DNA from: an uncultured Pelagibacteraceae bacterium
GTDB lineage: Bacteria > Pseudomonadota > Alphaproteobacteria > Pelagibacterales > Pelagibacteraceae
Reading direction: 5' to 3'
Length of the DNA stretch: 64,000 nucleotides
Assembly (NCBI GenBank): GCA_902635545.1
Contig: CACPOL010000002.1
Span: 94,617-158,616 of the forward strand
Below the pieces are notes generated by a model. It searched no databases and was not told the origin of the DNA. It worked only from the letters and a program-made list of their open reading frames with translations. The number at the start of each line of letters is the position of its first letter. The stretch's first letter is position 1. Both the position numbers and the translations under genes were made by a program. Positions 31,743 through 43,829 of the stretch are shown here, in pieces.

Positions 31743-32477
31743 CTAATATTTTTTGATTAAAATAACACAGTTATCATGAATATTATTTTTATGAGGTAGA
31801 TCAATAATTTGAAATTGAACTTTTATTTTTTTAAAATAATTGTAAAATTTTTTAATATTTTTTGGTTTTCTATGAATATCCTCAATTATATAATAACCAG
31901 CTGAATTTAAATTTTCAAAAGAGTTTTCAAAAAAAATAGTGTTTGCTTCAAAACTATGGAAACCGTCATCTATTATGATATCCATTTTTTTTTGAATTTT
32001 ACTCCACATATTTAAAATTGAAGTCTTATTCATCATATCAACTTGGAAAGTTTTAACTCTATCGAAATTTTGGATTATTTTAGGATCTATATCAGCTCCA
32101 AAAATTTCTGAATTGTGAAAATACTCACGCCAGGCCCTGAGAGAAGCTAGAGGTATGTATTTTTTGTTAGAATACTTCATATGAAAAGCTACATTTTCAT
32201 CTATTGAACCTAAGCCTACTTCAAAAAAATTTAGCTGCCTCTCTTTTATTGGGGAAAATAAAGCATCATATAATTTTGTATAATTATGTGTATTATTTGA
32301 ATCTCCTTTATCACTATAAAACTTATTCATTAATTCCGTTAATGGATTATCCAATTGTGCTAAATCTTTAGTGTCAAAAATTTTTTTTCTATTAGCAAGA
32401 AAGTATTTAATGTAAAGAGTATATCTTAAATTTCTAAAGAATTTATTGGTATTTTTTGAAATAGAATTAAACTTCAT
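31743..32477 (-). CDS. Class I SAM-dependent methyltransferase-like protein
   Basis: NFFEVGLGSIDEN, EIFGADIDPKI, DIIIDDGFHSFEANTIFFENSF. Confidence 0.65.
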   Translation of the reverse strand: MKFNSISKNTNKFFRNLRYTLYIKYFLANRKKIFDTKDLAQLDNPLTELMNKFYSDKGDSNNTHNYTKLYDALFSPIKERQLNFFEVGLGSIDENVAFHMKYSNKKYIPLASLRAWREYFHNSEIFGADIDPKIIQNFDRVKTFQVDMMNKTSILNMWSKIQKKMDIIIDDGFHSFEANTIFFENSFENLNSAGYYIIEDIHRKPKNIKKFYNYFKKIKVQFQIIDLPHKNNIHDNCVILIKKY

Positions 32478-32542
32478 CTAGGTATTATTATAGTTTATAG
32501 GTTATAAATTATTAAGCAAAATAAATTATGAAAATTTAATTT

Positions 32543-33352
32543 ATGCAGGATAAAGATAAATTGCTTATTTATTGTTTGTGTTTGGAGAACAGACTATTAA
32601 ATAAAGTGAAAAATTTTAATTATGTGCCCGTTGGCTTGGGAAAAGACAATTTTTCAATTGAATGGTTAAGAGATAATTCTGGCAATAATATTTCGCATAA
32701 AAATCCATATTATGGGGAATACTCATTTCATTATTGGTTTTGGAAAAATATGATTGATAAAATAGATGAAAATACATGGATGGGATTTTGTACTTATAGA
32801 AGATTTTGGGGGAATAAGTTAGATGAGAATTTATCTAAACTTTCCAAAAAAATAATTCAAAAAATTCCTGAAGAGTGGAATATGTATGATGTTATATTAG
32901 GTGATAAAATTAATGTTCAAGGGATTAAATTAATGAAAGCTTTAAAGCATGGAAAAAAATTGATACTTAAAAATCCAAAAATTCTTTTTAAAAAAAATAG
33001 AAATATAAAATTTCAATTTGATCTATATCATGGACCAGGAATTTTGGATAAAGCTATTGAATTACTTGATGATAATAATAAAGAAGATTTTAAAAATTAT
33101 TTAAATCAAAATGGCTCATATAACCAAGGAAATATGTTTATTTCAAAATCAAAAAAATTAATTAAAGATTATTATAAAGATATATTTAATTGGTTAGAAA
33201 AATGTGAAAAAATTTTTGGGTTTGATTTAGAGGGATATAATAAAAAAAGAATTTATGCATTTTTAGCTGAGAGGTTTTTACCTTACTGGTTTAATAAGAA
33301 TGCAAAAGTACTAGAATGGCCTATAATTTTTCAAGATCTTAATAAAGATTAA
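32543..33352 (+). CDS. DUF4422-like glycosyltransferase/capsular polysaccharide protein
   Basis: PYYGEYSFHYWFWKNMIDKIDENTWMGFCTYRRFWGN resembles DUF4422 core. Confidence 0.65.
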   Translation: MQDKDKLLIYCLCLENRLLNKVKNFNYVPVGLGKDNFSIEWLRDNSGNNISHKNPYYGEYSFHYWFWKNMIDKIDENTWMGFCTYRRFWGNKLDENLSKLSKKIIQKIPEEWNMYDVILGDKINVQGIKLMKALKHGKKLILKNPKILFKKNRNIKFQFDLYHGPGILDKAIELLDDNNKEDFKNYLNQNGSYNQGNMFISKSKKLIKDYYKDIFNWLEKCEKIFGFDLEGYNKKRIYAFLAERFLPYWFNKNAKVLEWPIIFQDLNKD

Positions 33353-33366
33353 CATAAGATAAAATA

Positions 33367-34194
33367 ATGAACTCTGATATCACAGTAATATTAACTTTGT
33401 TTAAGACACCAAAAAAAAATTTACATCAATTAAATCAATATAAAAACTTCAAAGTAATTTTGTTTGATCAAGCTAGCAATTTAGAAAATAAAAAAATGAT
33501 TAAAAAAATTTTAAAATTTGATTTTAAATATTTTTTTTCCTCCAGAAATTTAGGATTAAGTAAATCATCTAATTTTCTACTTTCAAAGGTAAAAACAAAA
33601 TATTGTTTATTTACTCAACCCGATATTCTTATTAAAAGTTTTTCAATAAATAATCTTAAAAAGATTCTCAAAAAAGATAAAAAAGCAATATTTGTTGCTC
33701 CAAAATATTCAAAAAAAAAAATTAGAATTAATTCACAAAAAAAACTGGGTTATAAAACCGTAAAAAAAATTAATGCTGCTTGTCTATTATGTGATGTTAA
33801 AAAACTTAAAAAGATAGGATTTTTTGATGAAGATTTTTTTCTTTATTGGGAAGATATTTACTTAATGAAAAAAATTAATGGCACAAAATATAGAATGTTG
33901 GAAGCACAGAATATTTATGCGATGCATGAGGGAGGAAAATCTTCCGTCAATAGCCCAGAGATTACCTATATTAGAAATGTAAATTTTACTTTTGGTGAAC
34001 TTTTATATGATTTTAAAGTTAAAAAATTAAGAATTATTAAAATTTTGAGAAAATTTTTGCAAAATTTAATTTTATTTTTCTTTAATATTGTTAAATTTGA
34101 ATTAAAAGAGTCAAAAAATAATTTAGCTAAAATTAATGGAATAATAAAGTTTATTTTGTTTTATTTAAGGAGTTTTTTATCTATTAAGAATTAG
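33367..34194 (+). CDS. Glycosyltransferase family 2
   Basis: DITVILTLFKTPKKNLHQL; YCLFTQPDILI; ACLLCDVKKLKKIGFFDEDFFLYWEDIYLMKKI. Confidence 0.82.
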   Translation: MNSDITVILTLFKTPKKNLHQLNQYKNFKVILFDQASNLENKKMIKKILKFDFKYFFSSRNLGLSKSSNFLLSKVKTKYCLFTQPDILIKSFSINNLKKILKKDKKAIFVAPKYSKKKIRINSQKKLGYKTVKKINAACLLCDVKKLKKIGFFDEDFFLYWEDIYLMKKINGTKYRMLEAQNIYAMHEGGKSSVNSPEITYIRNVNFTFGELLYDFKVKKLRIIKILRKFLQNLILFFFNIVKFELKESKNNLAKINGIIKFILFYLRSFLSIKN

Positions 34195-34197
34195 ATT

Positions 34198-35376
34198 ATG
34201 AAAAAATTTTTAGATTTAGGTCTTCAGCCTTTAGCAAATTCATATATTGAAAAAAAAAATCTTAAATTTAAAGAAAAAAAATTTAGATTAATTGTTGGAT
34301 TCGATCCTAAAAATTTTCTTGTATCAATTTTGAATACTATACCTAAAGAAAAAATGTTTAACAAAAACTACCCCTATAAATCCTCAGAGTCAAAGACAAT
34401 GAAAAAATCATTCAAAATAATGTCAAAAAGACTCAAATCAAAATATAGACCAAATTTTGTAATAGAAATTGGAAGTAATGATGGGGCATTTATTAAAAAT
34501 TTTAATAGAAAAAATGTTGTTGGTGTCGAACCTTGTAAAAATTTAGCTTTAATTACTAAAAGAAAAAAATATAAAACTTATTGTGAATATTGGAATTCAA
34601 GGCTAGCAAGAAAAATTACAAAAAAAAGGAAAGCTGATTTAATTTATTCAGCAAATACTTTGAGTCATATAGAAAATTTTAATGAAATTTTCAAAGCGGT
34701 TGATACTTCGTTATCTCAAAAAGGCATTCTTATTATAGAAGATCCTTCACTATTAGAGTGTTTAAAAAATGGAGCATATGATCAATTTTATTGTGAACAT
34801 ATTTATGTTTTTTCAACTATATCTTTAAAAAAAATTTTGGATAAATACGATATGGAAATATTTGATGTAGAAAATACCAAAACTCACGGAGGTTCTAATA
34901 GGTATTTTATTAAGAAAAAAAAAAACAAATTCTATAAAATTAATAAGAATGTCAATAAAGAAATAAAAAAAGAAATTAAATTTGGTTTAAATAAATTTTC
35001 TACATACAAAAAATTTGAAAAAAAAGTAAAACTATCAAAAATTAGATTATTAGAAATTTTTTCAAAAATAAAAAAAAAAAAATTAAAGATTATAGGTTAT
35101 GGTGCAACTGCTAAATCATGTACTGTGCTAAACTTTTGTGGTATTGGAAAAGAATATATAGATTTTTTTTATGATACTACTTCTTTTAAAATAAATAAAT
35201 TTTTACCTGGTACCAAGATTTATATTAAAAAATATAGAAAATTAAAAAAAAATGATGCTCATTTTGTATACTTAGGTGCATGGAATTTTAAAGAAGAGAT
35301 TTTTAAAAAAGAAAAAGATTTTATTAAAAAGGGTGGAAAATTTATTACACACGTGCCAGTACCAAAAATCTACTAA
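34198..35376 (+). CDS. Sugar C-methyltransferase (Methyltransf_13/11/14 type) lacking the N-terminal Cys-rich region
   Basis: FLDLGLQPLANSYIEKKN; VIEIGSNDGAFIKNF; C-terminal KIIGYGATAKSCTVLNFCGI..YIDFFYDTT..K..KFLPGTKIYI. Confidence 0.85.
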   Translation: MKKFLDLGLQPLANSYIEKKNLKFKEKKFRLIVGFDPKNFLVSILNTIPKEKMFNKNYPYKSSESKTMKKSFKIMSKRLKSKYRPNFVIEIGSNDGAFIKNFNRKNVVGVEPCKNLALITKRKKYKTYCEYWNSRLARKITKKRKADLIYSANTLSHIENFNEIFKAVDTSLSQKGILIIEDPSLLECLKNGAYDQFYCEHIYVFSTISLKKILDKYDMEIFDVENTKTHGGSNRYFIKKKKNKFYKINKNVNKEIKKEIKFGLNKFSTYKKFEKKVKLSKIRLLEIFSKIKKKKLKIIGYGATAKSCTVLNFCGIGKEYIDFFYDTTSFKINKFLPGTKIYIKKYRKLKKNDAHFVYLGAWNFKEEIFKKEKDFIKKGGKFITHVPVPKIY

Positions 35377-35885
35377 AATTCTAGAAAATCTATCCCTTCA
35401 CTATCTTTCTTCGACAATATAGGTTTTTTAATAGGCCATTTTATATTTAAATTTTTGTCATTCCATTTTATTGTAACTTCACTTTTTTCATCTCTATAAT
35501 TTGTACATTTATAATAAACAGCACAAATTTTAGACAGACAAAGAAAACCATGTGCAAACCCTTTAGGAATAAATAATGAAAAGTTTGAATTTTGAGATAT
35601 TTTAATTGAAAAATATTTTCCATAAGTTTTAGAATTTTTTCTTAAATCAACAACAACATCCATTATTTTTCCTTGAACAACAGTTATGATTTTTGCTTGG
35701 GCTTTATTTTTTTGAAGATGTAGACCCCTTAGTGTATTTTTTTTTGAAAATGAAAAACAATCAAATATAAAATTCTCTTTAAGAATTTTTTTTTTTTCAA
35801 TTTCTTTAAAAAAACCTCTGTTATCATTAAATATTTTTGTTTTAATTATTAATAGATCTTTTAAAGGTGTTTTAATTAGTTTCAT
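35373..35885 (-). CDS. rfbC: dTDP-4-dehydrorhamnose 3,5-epimerase family
   Basis: IFNDNRGFFKE; NTLRGLHLQKNKAQAKIITVVQGKIMDVVVDLRKNSKTYGKY; FIPKGFAHGFLCLS. Confidence 0.92.
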   Translation of the reverse strand: MKLIKTPLKDLLIIKTKIFNDNRGFFKEIEKKKILKENFIFDCFSFSKKNTLRGLHLQKNKAQAKIITVVQGKIMDVVVDLRKNSKTYGKYFSIKISQNSNFSLFIPKGFAHGFLCLSKICAVYYKCTNYRDEKSEVTIKWNDKNLNIKWPIKKPILSKKDSEGIDFLEF

Positions 35886-36760
35886 TTATAAAATTCATTT
35901 TCAATTTTTTTTATTATTTTTGTATCTGCTTTCCAGAAAGGTAGTTTTTTTATTTTTGTTTTAGTAATTTTTTTTACTGATTTATTTAGAAATTTCACTT
36001 TAATTTTTTTCTTTGATTTGCTATTTATATTACTTATTAATTTATGAATATTAATGTTCTTACTATTTATAAGACAATAATCTCCAGATTTATAATTCTT
36101 TTTTAATAATAAATTAATTGCTTCAATAATATCATCAATGTGAATTATATTTAATTCAAGTTTTTTTGATAAGATTTTTGTTACTCTATTTTTTTTAAAA
36201 TTTTCTAACATTGATGGTATAAGTTTTTTTCTGTTATCTTTTGGTCCAAAACTTTCATAAAATTTTAGATTATAAAATTTACATTTTTTTTCTTTTTGGT
36301 AATAGAAATTACTAATCATTTCAAAAGCATTTTTTGTAGCAGCATATAGGTTATTTGCAGAATAATTTTTTCCATCCAAATGTTGCATCATGGTTCCAAA
36401 ATTAATAATTTTTTTTGTTTTCAAATGTATTAAATCATATAATAAATTTGGAAATAATATATTTGAATCAATAAAATTACTTATTTCGTCGTAATGATGG
36501 TTATTTTTATACAAGGTAGCAAAGTTTATGAAATAATCTATTTTAAGTTTTTTAATTTTTTTTAATTGTTGATAATTATTAAAAAAAATTGTTTGATAAT
36601 GTTGTTTATAATTTTTCTTAAGAAAATTTAATTTTTTATTTTTTTTATTTTTACTTTTAAGAATGTCAATGACTTTATAATTATTTTTCAGAGCAAATTT
36701 TAAAAAATTAAATCCTATAAAACCTGATGTACCAGTTAATAATATAATTTTCTTAGTCAA
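35882..36760 (-). CDS. NAD-dependent epimerase/dehydratase (nucleotide-sugar SDR)
   Basis: ILLTGTSGFIGFNFLKFAL; YAATKNAFEMI (YxxxK). Confidence 0.85.
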   Translation of the reverse strand: MTKKIILLTGTSGFIGFNFLKFALKNNYKVIDILKSKNKKNKKLNFLKKNYKQHYQTIFFNNYQQLKKIKKLKIDYFINFATLYKNNHHYDEISNFIDSNILFPNLLYDLIHLKTKKIINFGTMMQHLDGKNYSANNLYAATKNAFEMISNFYYQKEKKCKFYNLKFYESFGPKDNRKKLIPSMLENFKKNRVTKILSKKLELNIIHIDDIIEAINLLLKKNYKSGDYCLINSKNINIHKLISNINSKSKKKIKVKFLNKSVKKITKTKIKKLPFWKADTKIIKKIENEFYK

Positions 36761-36762
36761 AT

Positions 36763-37623
36763 TTATAACTTTTTTAAATAATTGCTATATTCACAATTAC
36801 CATAAAATTTTATGTTATTTTTAATTTTCTTTTTATCAATCCAATTTTTAAATAAAGCAATTTCTTCCAGACAAGCAATTTTTATTCCCTGAACTTTTTC
36901 AATGGACTCTACATAATTTGACAAATTTATTAAGTCCTCCATTTTTCCTGCATCAGACCAAATTGCACCTCTACCTATTCTCTCATGTGATAATTGATTT
37001 TTTTTTCTATAAATATTAAGTAAGTCTGTTATTTCAATTTCTCCTCTTTTAGAAGGTTTAAGCTTGTTGGCATATTTACAAACATTGTTATCAAAAAAAT
37101 ATAAACCAGTTATTGCAAGGTTAGAAATATATCTTTTAGGTTTTTCTACAATTTTTTGGATTATATTATTTTTTATTTTTGCAACACCATAATTTTCCGG
37201 TTTTCTTACTTCTTTTAAAAAAATTCTTGCTCCATTTTTATGTTTCAACGATTTTTCAAGTTTTATTGTTAAACTTTGTCCATAAAAAAAATTATCGCCA
37301 AGTATTAAAGCAACATTATCCCTTTTAATAAAATTTTTTCCAACAATAAATGCATCTGCTAATCCTTTAGGTTTTTTTTGAATCTTATAGGAAATATTTA
37401 TTCCATATTTGCTTCCATTTCCCAAAAGTGTCCTGAAATTTTCTATTTGTCCTGGATTTACAATCATTAGTATTTTTTTGATATTAGCAAGCATCATTAT
37501 AGATAGTGGATAAAAGATCATTGGTTTGTCATAAATAGGTAAAAGTTGTTTATTTACTGCCTTAGTTAAAGGGCTTAGTCTAGTCCCAAATCCACCTGCT
37601 AAAATTATACCTTTTTTAATCAT
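36763..37623 (-). CDS. rfbA: Glucose-1-phosphate thymidylyltransferase
   Basis: KGIILAGGFGTRLSPLTKAVNKQLLPIYDKPMIFYPLS; LILGDNFFYG. Confidence 0.94.
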   Translation of the reverse strand: MIKKGIILAGGFGTRLSPLTKAVNKQLLPIYDKPMIFYPLSIMMLANIKKILMIVNPGQIENFRTLLGNGSKYGINISYKIQKKPKGLADAFIVGKNFIKRDNVALILGDNFFYGQSLTIKLEKSLKHKNGARIFLKEVRKPENYGVAKIKNNIIQKIVEKPKRYISNLAITGLYFFDNNVCKYANKLKPSKRGEIEITDLLNIYRKKNQLSHERIGRGAIWSDAGKMEDLINLSNYVESIEKVQGIKIACLEEIALFKNWIDKKKIKNNIKFYGNCEYSNYLKKL

Positions 37624-37669
37624 AATAAATTTAAACTACTCTAAATATACACTTAGCACCAACATATAA

Positions 37670-39769
<2,100 letters not shown>

Positions 39770-39771
39770 AG

Positions 39772-41052
39772 ATGACGTTTTTTCAAAAAACAAAATTTTA
39801 TTCTTTTAATAAATTTACTTATATAAATTTAAGATGGATTGGCATAATAGGTCAATTTATAACTGTAAATATTGTTTATTTTATACTTAATTTTGAATTT
39901 GAATTCATTAAATCAAATTTAATTATTTTGTTAGGAAGTTTGAGTAATTTGTATTTAATTTATATTTACAAAAAAACTCAATTAACAGAAAAAGTATCTT
40001 TAATCTTTTTGATAATAGATATTGCTCAATTAGGTTCATTGATTTATTTAACAGGTGGAATTACAAATCCTTTCATATTATTTATAATTATTCCAAGTGT
40101 TTTTTCTTCATCATTTTTGACATTACAAACAAATTTAATACTGATGTTTATTACAATAAGTATAATCATTTTTTTAACTTTTTTTTCTAAAGACTTACCT
40201 TTTCCATTAAGCAAACATTTTCATGTGAGTGAATATTACTTATATGCTATTCCTACCTCCTTAATTATTGCTTTAATTTTTTTGAATTATTTTGCAATAA
40301 TGTTTGGGACTGAGTCTAGATTACGTAAAGAAGCTTTAGATAAAATGGAAAAAATTATGGCTCAAGAACATGAACTAGTTTCTCTTGGTGGTCAAGCAGC
40401 GGCTGCGGCACATTCATTAAGTACACCTTTATCGACAATAAAGATTATTACGCATGAACTTTTGAGTCAATTTAGAGATCAAAAAGAAATTTTTAAAGAT
40501 ATTGAACTACTTTCAAGTCAAGTTGAAAGATGTAATCAAATATTAAAAAGATTAAGTTTAAATCCAGCAATAGAAGATGATTTTATCGATAGAGATATTA
40601 ACTTAAAAGAATATATTCAAGAAATAACCAAATCTTTTGAAGAAATTAGTAAAAAAAAATTTATTATTAATTATGAAAAATTTACTAATGAGATTTTTTT
40701 TAAGAAATCAGTTGAAATAGTTTATGGATTGAGAAATTTTATTGGAAATGCTAACAAGTTTGCAAAAAACAATATAGAAATTATCTTATTAAGTAATAAA
40801 GATTATTCTGAAGTTATAATTAAAGACGACGGGGAGGGATTTCCGAAAGACGTATTAACAAAAATTGGTGAACCTTACTTAAAAACATATCAATCTACTA
40901 ATAAGTTAAAATCTGGATTAGGTTTAGGTATTTTTATAGGTAAAACATTATTAGAAAAAAATTTTGCTAAGGTTATATGTAATAATTCAAAGAATGAAAA
41001 AGGTGCTGAAATTAAAATAACTTGGAAAAATAAAGATTTATTAAATATTTAG
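39772..41052 (+). CDS. RegB/PrrB-like redox sensor histidine kinase
   Basis: 6-TM N-terminus, GGITNPF quinone-site-like heptapeptide, [20 protein letters not shown]-box, [12 protein letters not shown] Cys, DDGEGFP and GLGLGIFI ATPase motifs. Confidence 0.85.
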   Translation: MTFFQKTKFYSFNKFTYINLRWIGIIGQFITVNIVYFILNFEFEFIKSNLIILLGSLSNLYLIYIYKKTQLTEKVSLIFLIIDIAQLGSLIYLTGGITNPFILFIIIPSVFSSSFLTLQTNLILMFITISIIIFLTFFSKDLPFPLSKHFHVSEYYLYAIPTSLIIALIFLNYFAIMFGTESRLRKEALDKMEKIMAQEHELVSLGGQAAAAAHSLSTPLSTIKIITHELLSQFRDQKEIFKDIELLSSQVERCNQILKRLSLNPAIEDDFIDRDINLKEYIQEITKSFEEISKKKFIINYEKFTNEIFFKKSVEIVYGLRNFIGNANKFAKNNIEIILLSNKDYSEVIIKDDGEGFPKDVLTKIGEPYLKTYQSTNKLKSGLGLGIFIGKTLLEKNFAKVICNNSKNEKGAEIKITWKNKDLLNI

Positions 41053-42854
41053 TGATATTTATTTTTATCTTGAAATAAATTACTTAGCTCAGATATCATT
41101 ACATCACCAAGCTCTTGCACATCAGTAATTTTTATAGCTTTATTATAATACCTAGAAACATCATGTCCTATTCCAATAGCTAAAATTTCTACGTCGCTTT
41201 TGTTCTCTATAAATTTTACCATTTTTTTTAAATGTTTTTCTAAAAAATCACCTGAGTTAACTGATAGTGTTGAATCATCAACTGGAGCACCATCAGATAT
41301 AACCATTAATATTTTTCTTTCCTCTTTTCTTTTTTTTAATCTATTGTAGGCCCACGAAATAGCTTCTCCATCTATATTTTCTTTTAGAAGACCTTCTTTT
41401 AACATTAAACCTAAATTATTTTTAGCCAATCTCCAATGAGTGTCAGCGCCTTTGTAAATTATATGTCTCAAATCATTTAATCTTCCAGGATTTTTTATTT
41501 TACTTTCATTATTCCATTTTTCTCTGCATTGACCACCCTTCCAATTTTTTGTTGTAAATCCCAAAATTTCAACTTTTACCGAACATCTTTCTAATGTTCT
41601 TGATAATATATCTGCACAAATTGCTGCGATAGTTATTGGTCGTCCTCTCATAGATCCAGAATTATCAATTAATAAAGTTACAATTGTATCTTTAAACTCT
41701 AAATCCTTTTCTTTTTTGAAAGATAAAGAATTATATGGATCAATGATAATTCTAGGTAATTTTGAACTATCTAATAATCCCTCTTCCAAATCAAAATTCC
41801 ATGCTCTATTTTGCTTTGCTAATAGTTTTCTTTGAAGTTTATTTGCAAGTTTAGTTATTAAATCTTGAAAGCCAACCAATTGTTGATCCAAACTTTTTCT
41901 AAGTCTCTGGGTTTCTTCGATTGACTCCAAATTTTCAGCCTTTATTACCTCGTCAAATTGGTTGGTAAAAATTTTATATTCTTGATCAATATTATTTTTG
42001 TTAATTTTTTGTGTTATATTTTGAGTGCTATCTTCTGAGGAGTCGGTATCGATCAACTGATCGTCAAATTTATATTGATCGATATCATAATCGCCATCTA
42101 AGCTACTTTCTGTCTCTGCTTTTTCTTTTTTATTCTCTTCATCTTCTGACCTATTATCATCTTCGTTATTAGATTGTGTGTTTTGTTGATTTTCATCATT
42201 TTCTTGATCTTTTTGATCGTCAAATTCATCTTTATCAAAAATATCCATATTCTTAAGAATTTCAGAAAATTTTGAACTATACTTGCTCTGATTTTCTAGA
42301 TTTCTATTTAAAAAGTCAAAGTGTTCATTAATAGATTTATCAAAATCTTTTTCCCAAAAACTTAACATTTTTGAAGTTATTAAATTAAGTTTTATATTAT
42401 AAAATTTTTTAAGCATATATAATTCAAATGCATCTGAAATTTTTACATCATCTTTAGATTTTAATTGATTTTTATGTTTGAGATTATTTTTTCTATAATA
42501 ATCCTCGGTAAGGTTTTTCTTAATACCTTTTAACATTTTAGAACCTAAAGTTTCATATCTAATTCTTTCAGCAATTTCATAAAGAGATCTACATGAAATA
42601 TTTGAAGGAAGATTTTTATTATATATTTTTTTATTAGAAAATTTTTTTTTTAAAGCTTGAGAGTCTGTTTCAGCTCGAAATTTTATAAAGTCGCTTTTTT
42701 TTGATAGATTATCTATATCTAAAAAGTCAGTCTTTGAACTAAGATTTTTTTCTTTATTTTTTATATCTAATTTATAATCATCAGATATTACTTTAGCAGT
42801 AGATATTAAAGCTAATTTAAATTTTTCTTTGAGATTATTTTCTTTATTGCTCAT
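41049..42854 (-). CDS. cobT: CobT-like VWA protein (cobaltochelatase CobT family)
   Basis: Acidic central region; [47 protein letters not shown] domain. Confidence 0.92.
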   Translation of the reverse strand: MSNKENNLKEKFKLALISTAKVISDDYKLDIKNKEKNLSSKTDFLDIDNLSKKSDFIKFRAETDSQALKKKFSNKKIYNKNLPSNISCRSLYEIAERIRYETLGSKMLKGIKKNLTEDYYRKNNLKHKNQLKSKDDVKISDAFELYMLKKFYNIKLNLITSKMLSFWEKDFDKSINEHFDFLNRNLENQSKYSSKFSEILKNMDIFDKDEFDDQKDQENDENQQNTQSNNEDDNRSEDEENKKEKAETESSLDGDYDIDQYKFDDQLIDTDSSEDSTQNITQKINKNNIDQEYKIFTNQFDEVIKAENLESIEETQRLRKSLDQQLVGFQDLITKLANKLQRKLLAKQNRAWNFDLEEGLLDSSKLPRIIIDPYNSLSFKKEKDLEFKDTIVTLLIDNSGSMRGRPITIAAICADILSRTLERCSVKVEILGFTTKNWKGGQCREKWNNESKIKNPGRLNDLRHIIYKGADTHWRLAKNNLGLMLKEGLLKENIDGEAISWAYNRLKKRKEERKILMVISDGAPVDDSTLSVNSGDFLEKHLKKMVKFIENKSDVEILAIGIGHDVSRYYNKAIKITDVQELGDVMISELSNLFQDKNKYH

Positions 42855-43829
42855 CTATATTTGAACATTTATCAATGACTCTTTTAATTCTTCTCCAAAA
42901 CATCTTTGATAATATTCTGCAATAGTATTTTTTTCAGCATCATCACATTTGTTCAAAAAGGTTACTCTAAATGCGTATCCAATATCCTTAAATATTTCTG
43001 TGTTTTCAGCCCAATGTAAAACTGTACGAGGACTCATGACAGTTGAGATATCACCAGCTATAAATCCTTTTCTTGTAAGTGTGGCTACTTTTATCATATT
43101 TGAAACTTTTTCTTTCCCTTTGTTGTTATTCAGATTTTTATTTTTTGCTATAATTATTTCCATCTCTTTATCTAAGCTAAGATAATTTAATGATGTCACA
43201 ATATTCCATCTATCCATCTGTCCTTGATTTATTTGTTGAGTCCCATGATAAAGACCAGTTGTGTCACCAAGTCCAATTGTGTTTGAGGTTGCAAAAAGTC
43301 TAAAAAATTTGTTTTGTTTAATTACTTTGTTTTTATCAAGAAGGGTAAAACTTCCCTCAGACTCTAAAACTCTTTGTATTACAAACATTACATCTGGCCT
43401 TCCAGCATCGTATTCATCAAATACCAACGCTACTGGATTTTGAATAGACCAAGGTAATATTCCTTCATTAAATTCGGTTACTTGTTTACCATCTTTAAGA
43501 ACTATTGCATCTTTTCCAATTAGGTCTATTCGACTTATATGGCTATCTAAGTTTACCCTGACACAAGGCCAATTAAGTCGAGCTGCAATTTGTTCTATAT
43601 GAGTTGATTTTCCAGTTCCATGATACCCTTGAACTAAAACTCTTTTATTAAAAGCAAATCCTGAAAGTATTGCGAGAGTTGTTTCTTTATCAAATTTATA
43701 GTTCTTATCGATTTCAGGAACATACTCACTTTTTTTTGAAAAAGCATCAACTTCCATTTCAGAGTCAATTCCAAATGTTTGATTTACTGAAATTTTTATG
43801 TCTGGTTGTTTATCTATATTAGTTGCCAA
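42855..43829 (-). CDS. cobS: CobS-like AAA+ ATPase (cobaltochelatase CobS family)
   Basis: GYHGTGKSTHIEQIAARLNWPCVRVNLDSHISRIDLIGKDAIVLKDGK; VFDEYDAGRPDVMFVIQRVLE. Confidence 0.93.
   Translation of the reverse strand: MATNIDKQPDIKISVNQTFGIDSEMEVDAFSKKSEYVPEIDKNYKFDKETTLAILSGFAFNKRVLVQGYHGTGKSTHIEQIAARLNWPCVRVNLDSHISRIDLIGKDAIVLKDGKQVTEFNEGILPWSIQNPVALVFDEYDAGRPDVMFVIQRVLESEGSFTLLDKNKVIKQNKFFRLFATSNTIGLGDTTGLYHGTQQINQGQMDRWNIVTSLNYLSLDKEMEIIIAKNKNLNNNKGKEKVSNMIKVATLTRKGFIAGDISTVMSPRTVLHWAENTEIFKDIGYAFRVTFLNKCDDAEKNTIAEYYQRCFGEELKESLINVQI

Noticed and set aside
35373-37623. Complete dTDP-L-rhamnose operon
   Set aside because: rfbB is absent from the window and the SDR is not clearly RmlD, so only a partial dTDP-sugar set is supported
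41049-43829. Evidence for cobalamin biosynthesis from cobS/cobT
   Set aside because: No cobN or corrin pathway genes in the window; CobST alone does not imply B12 synthesis
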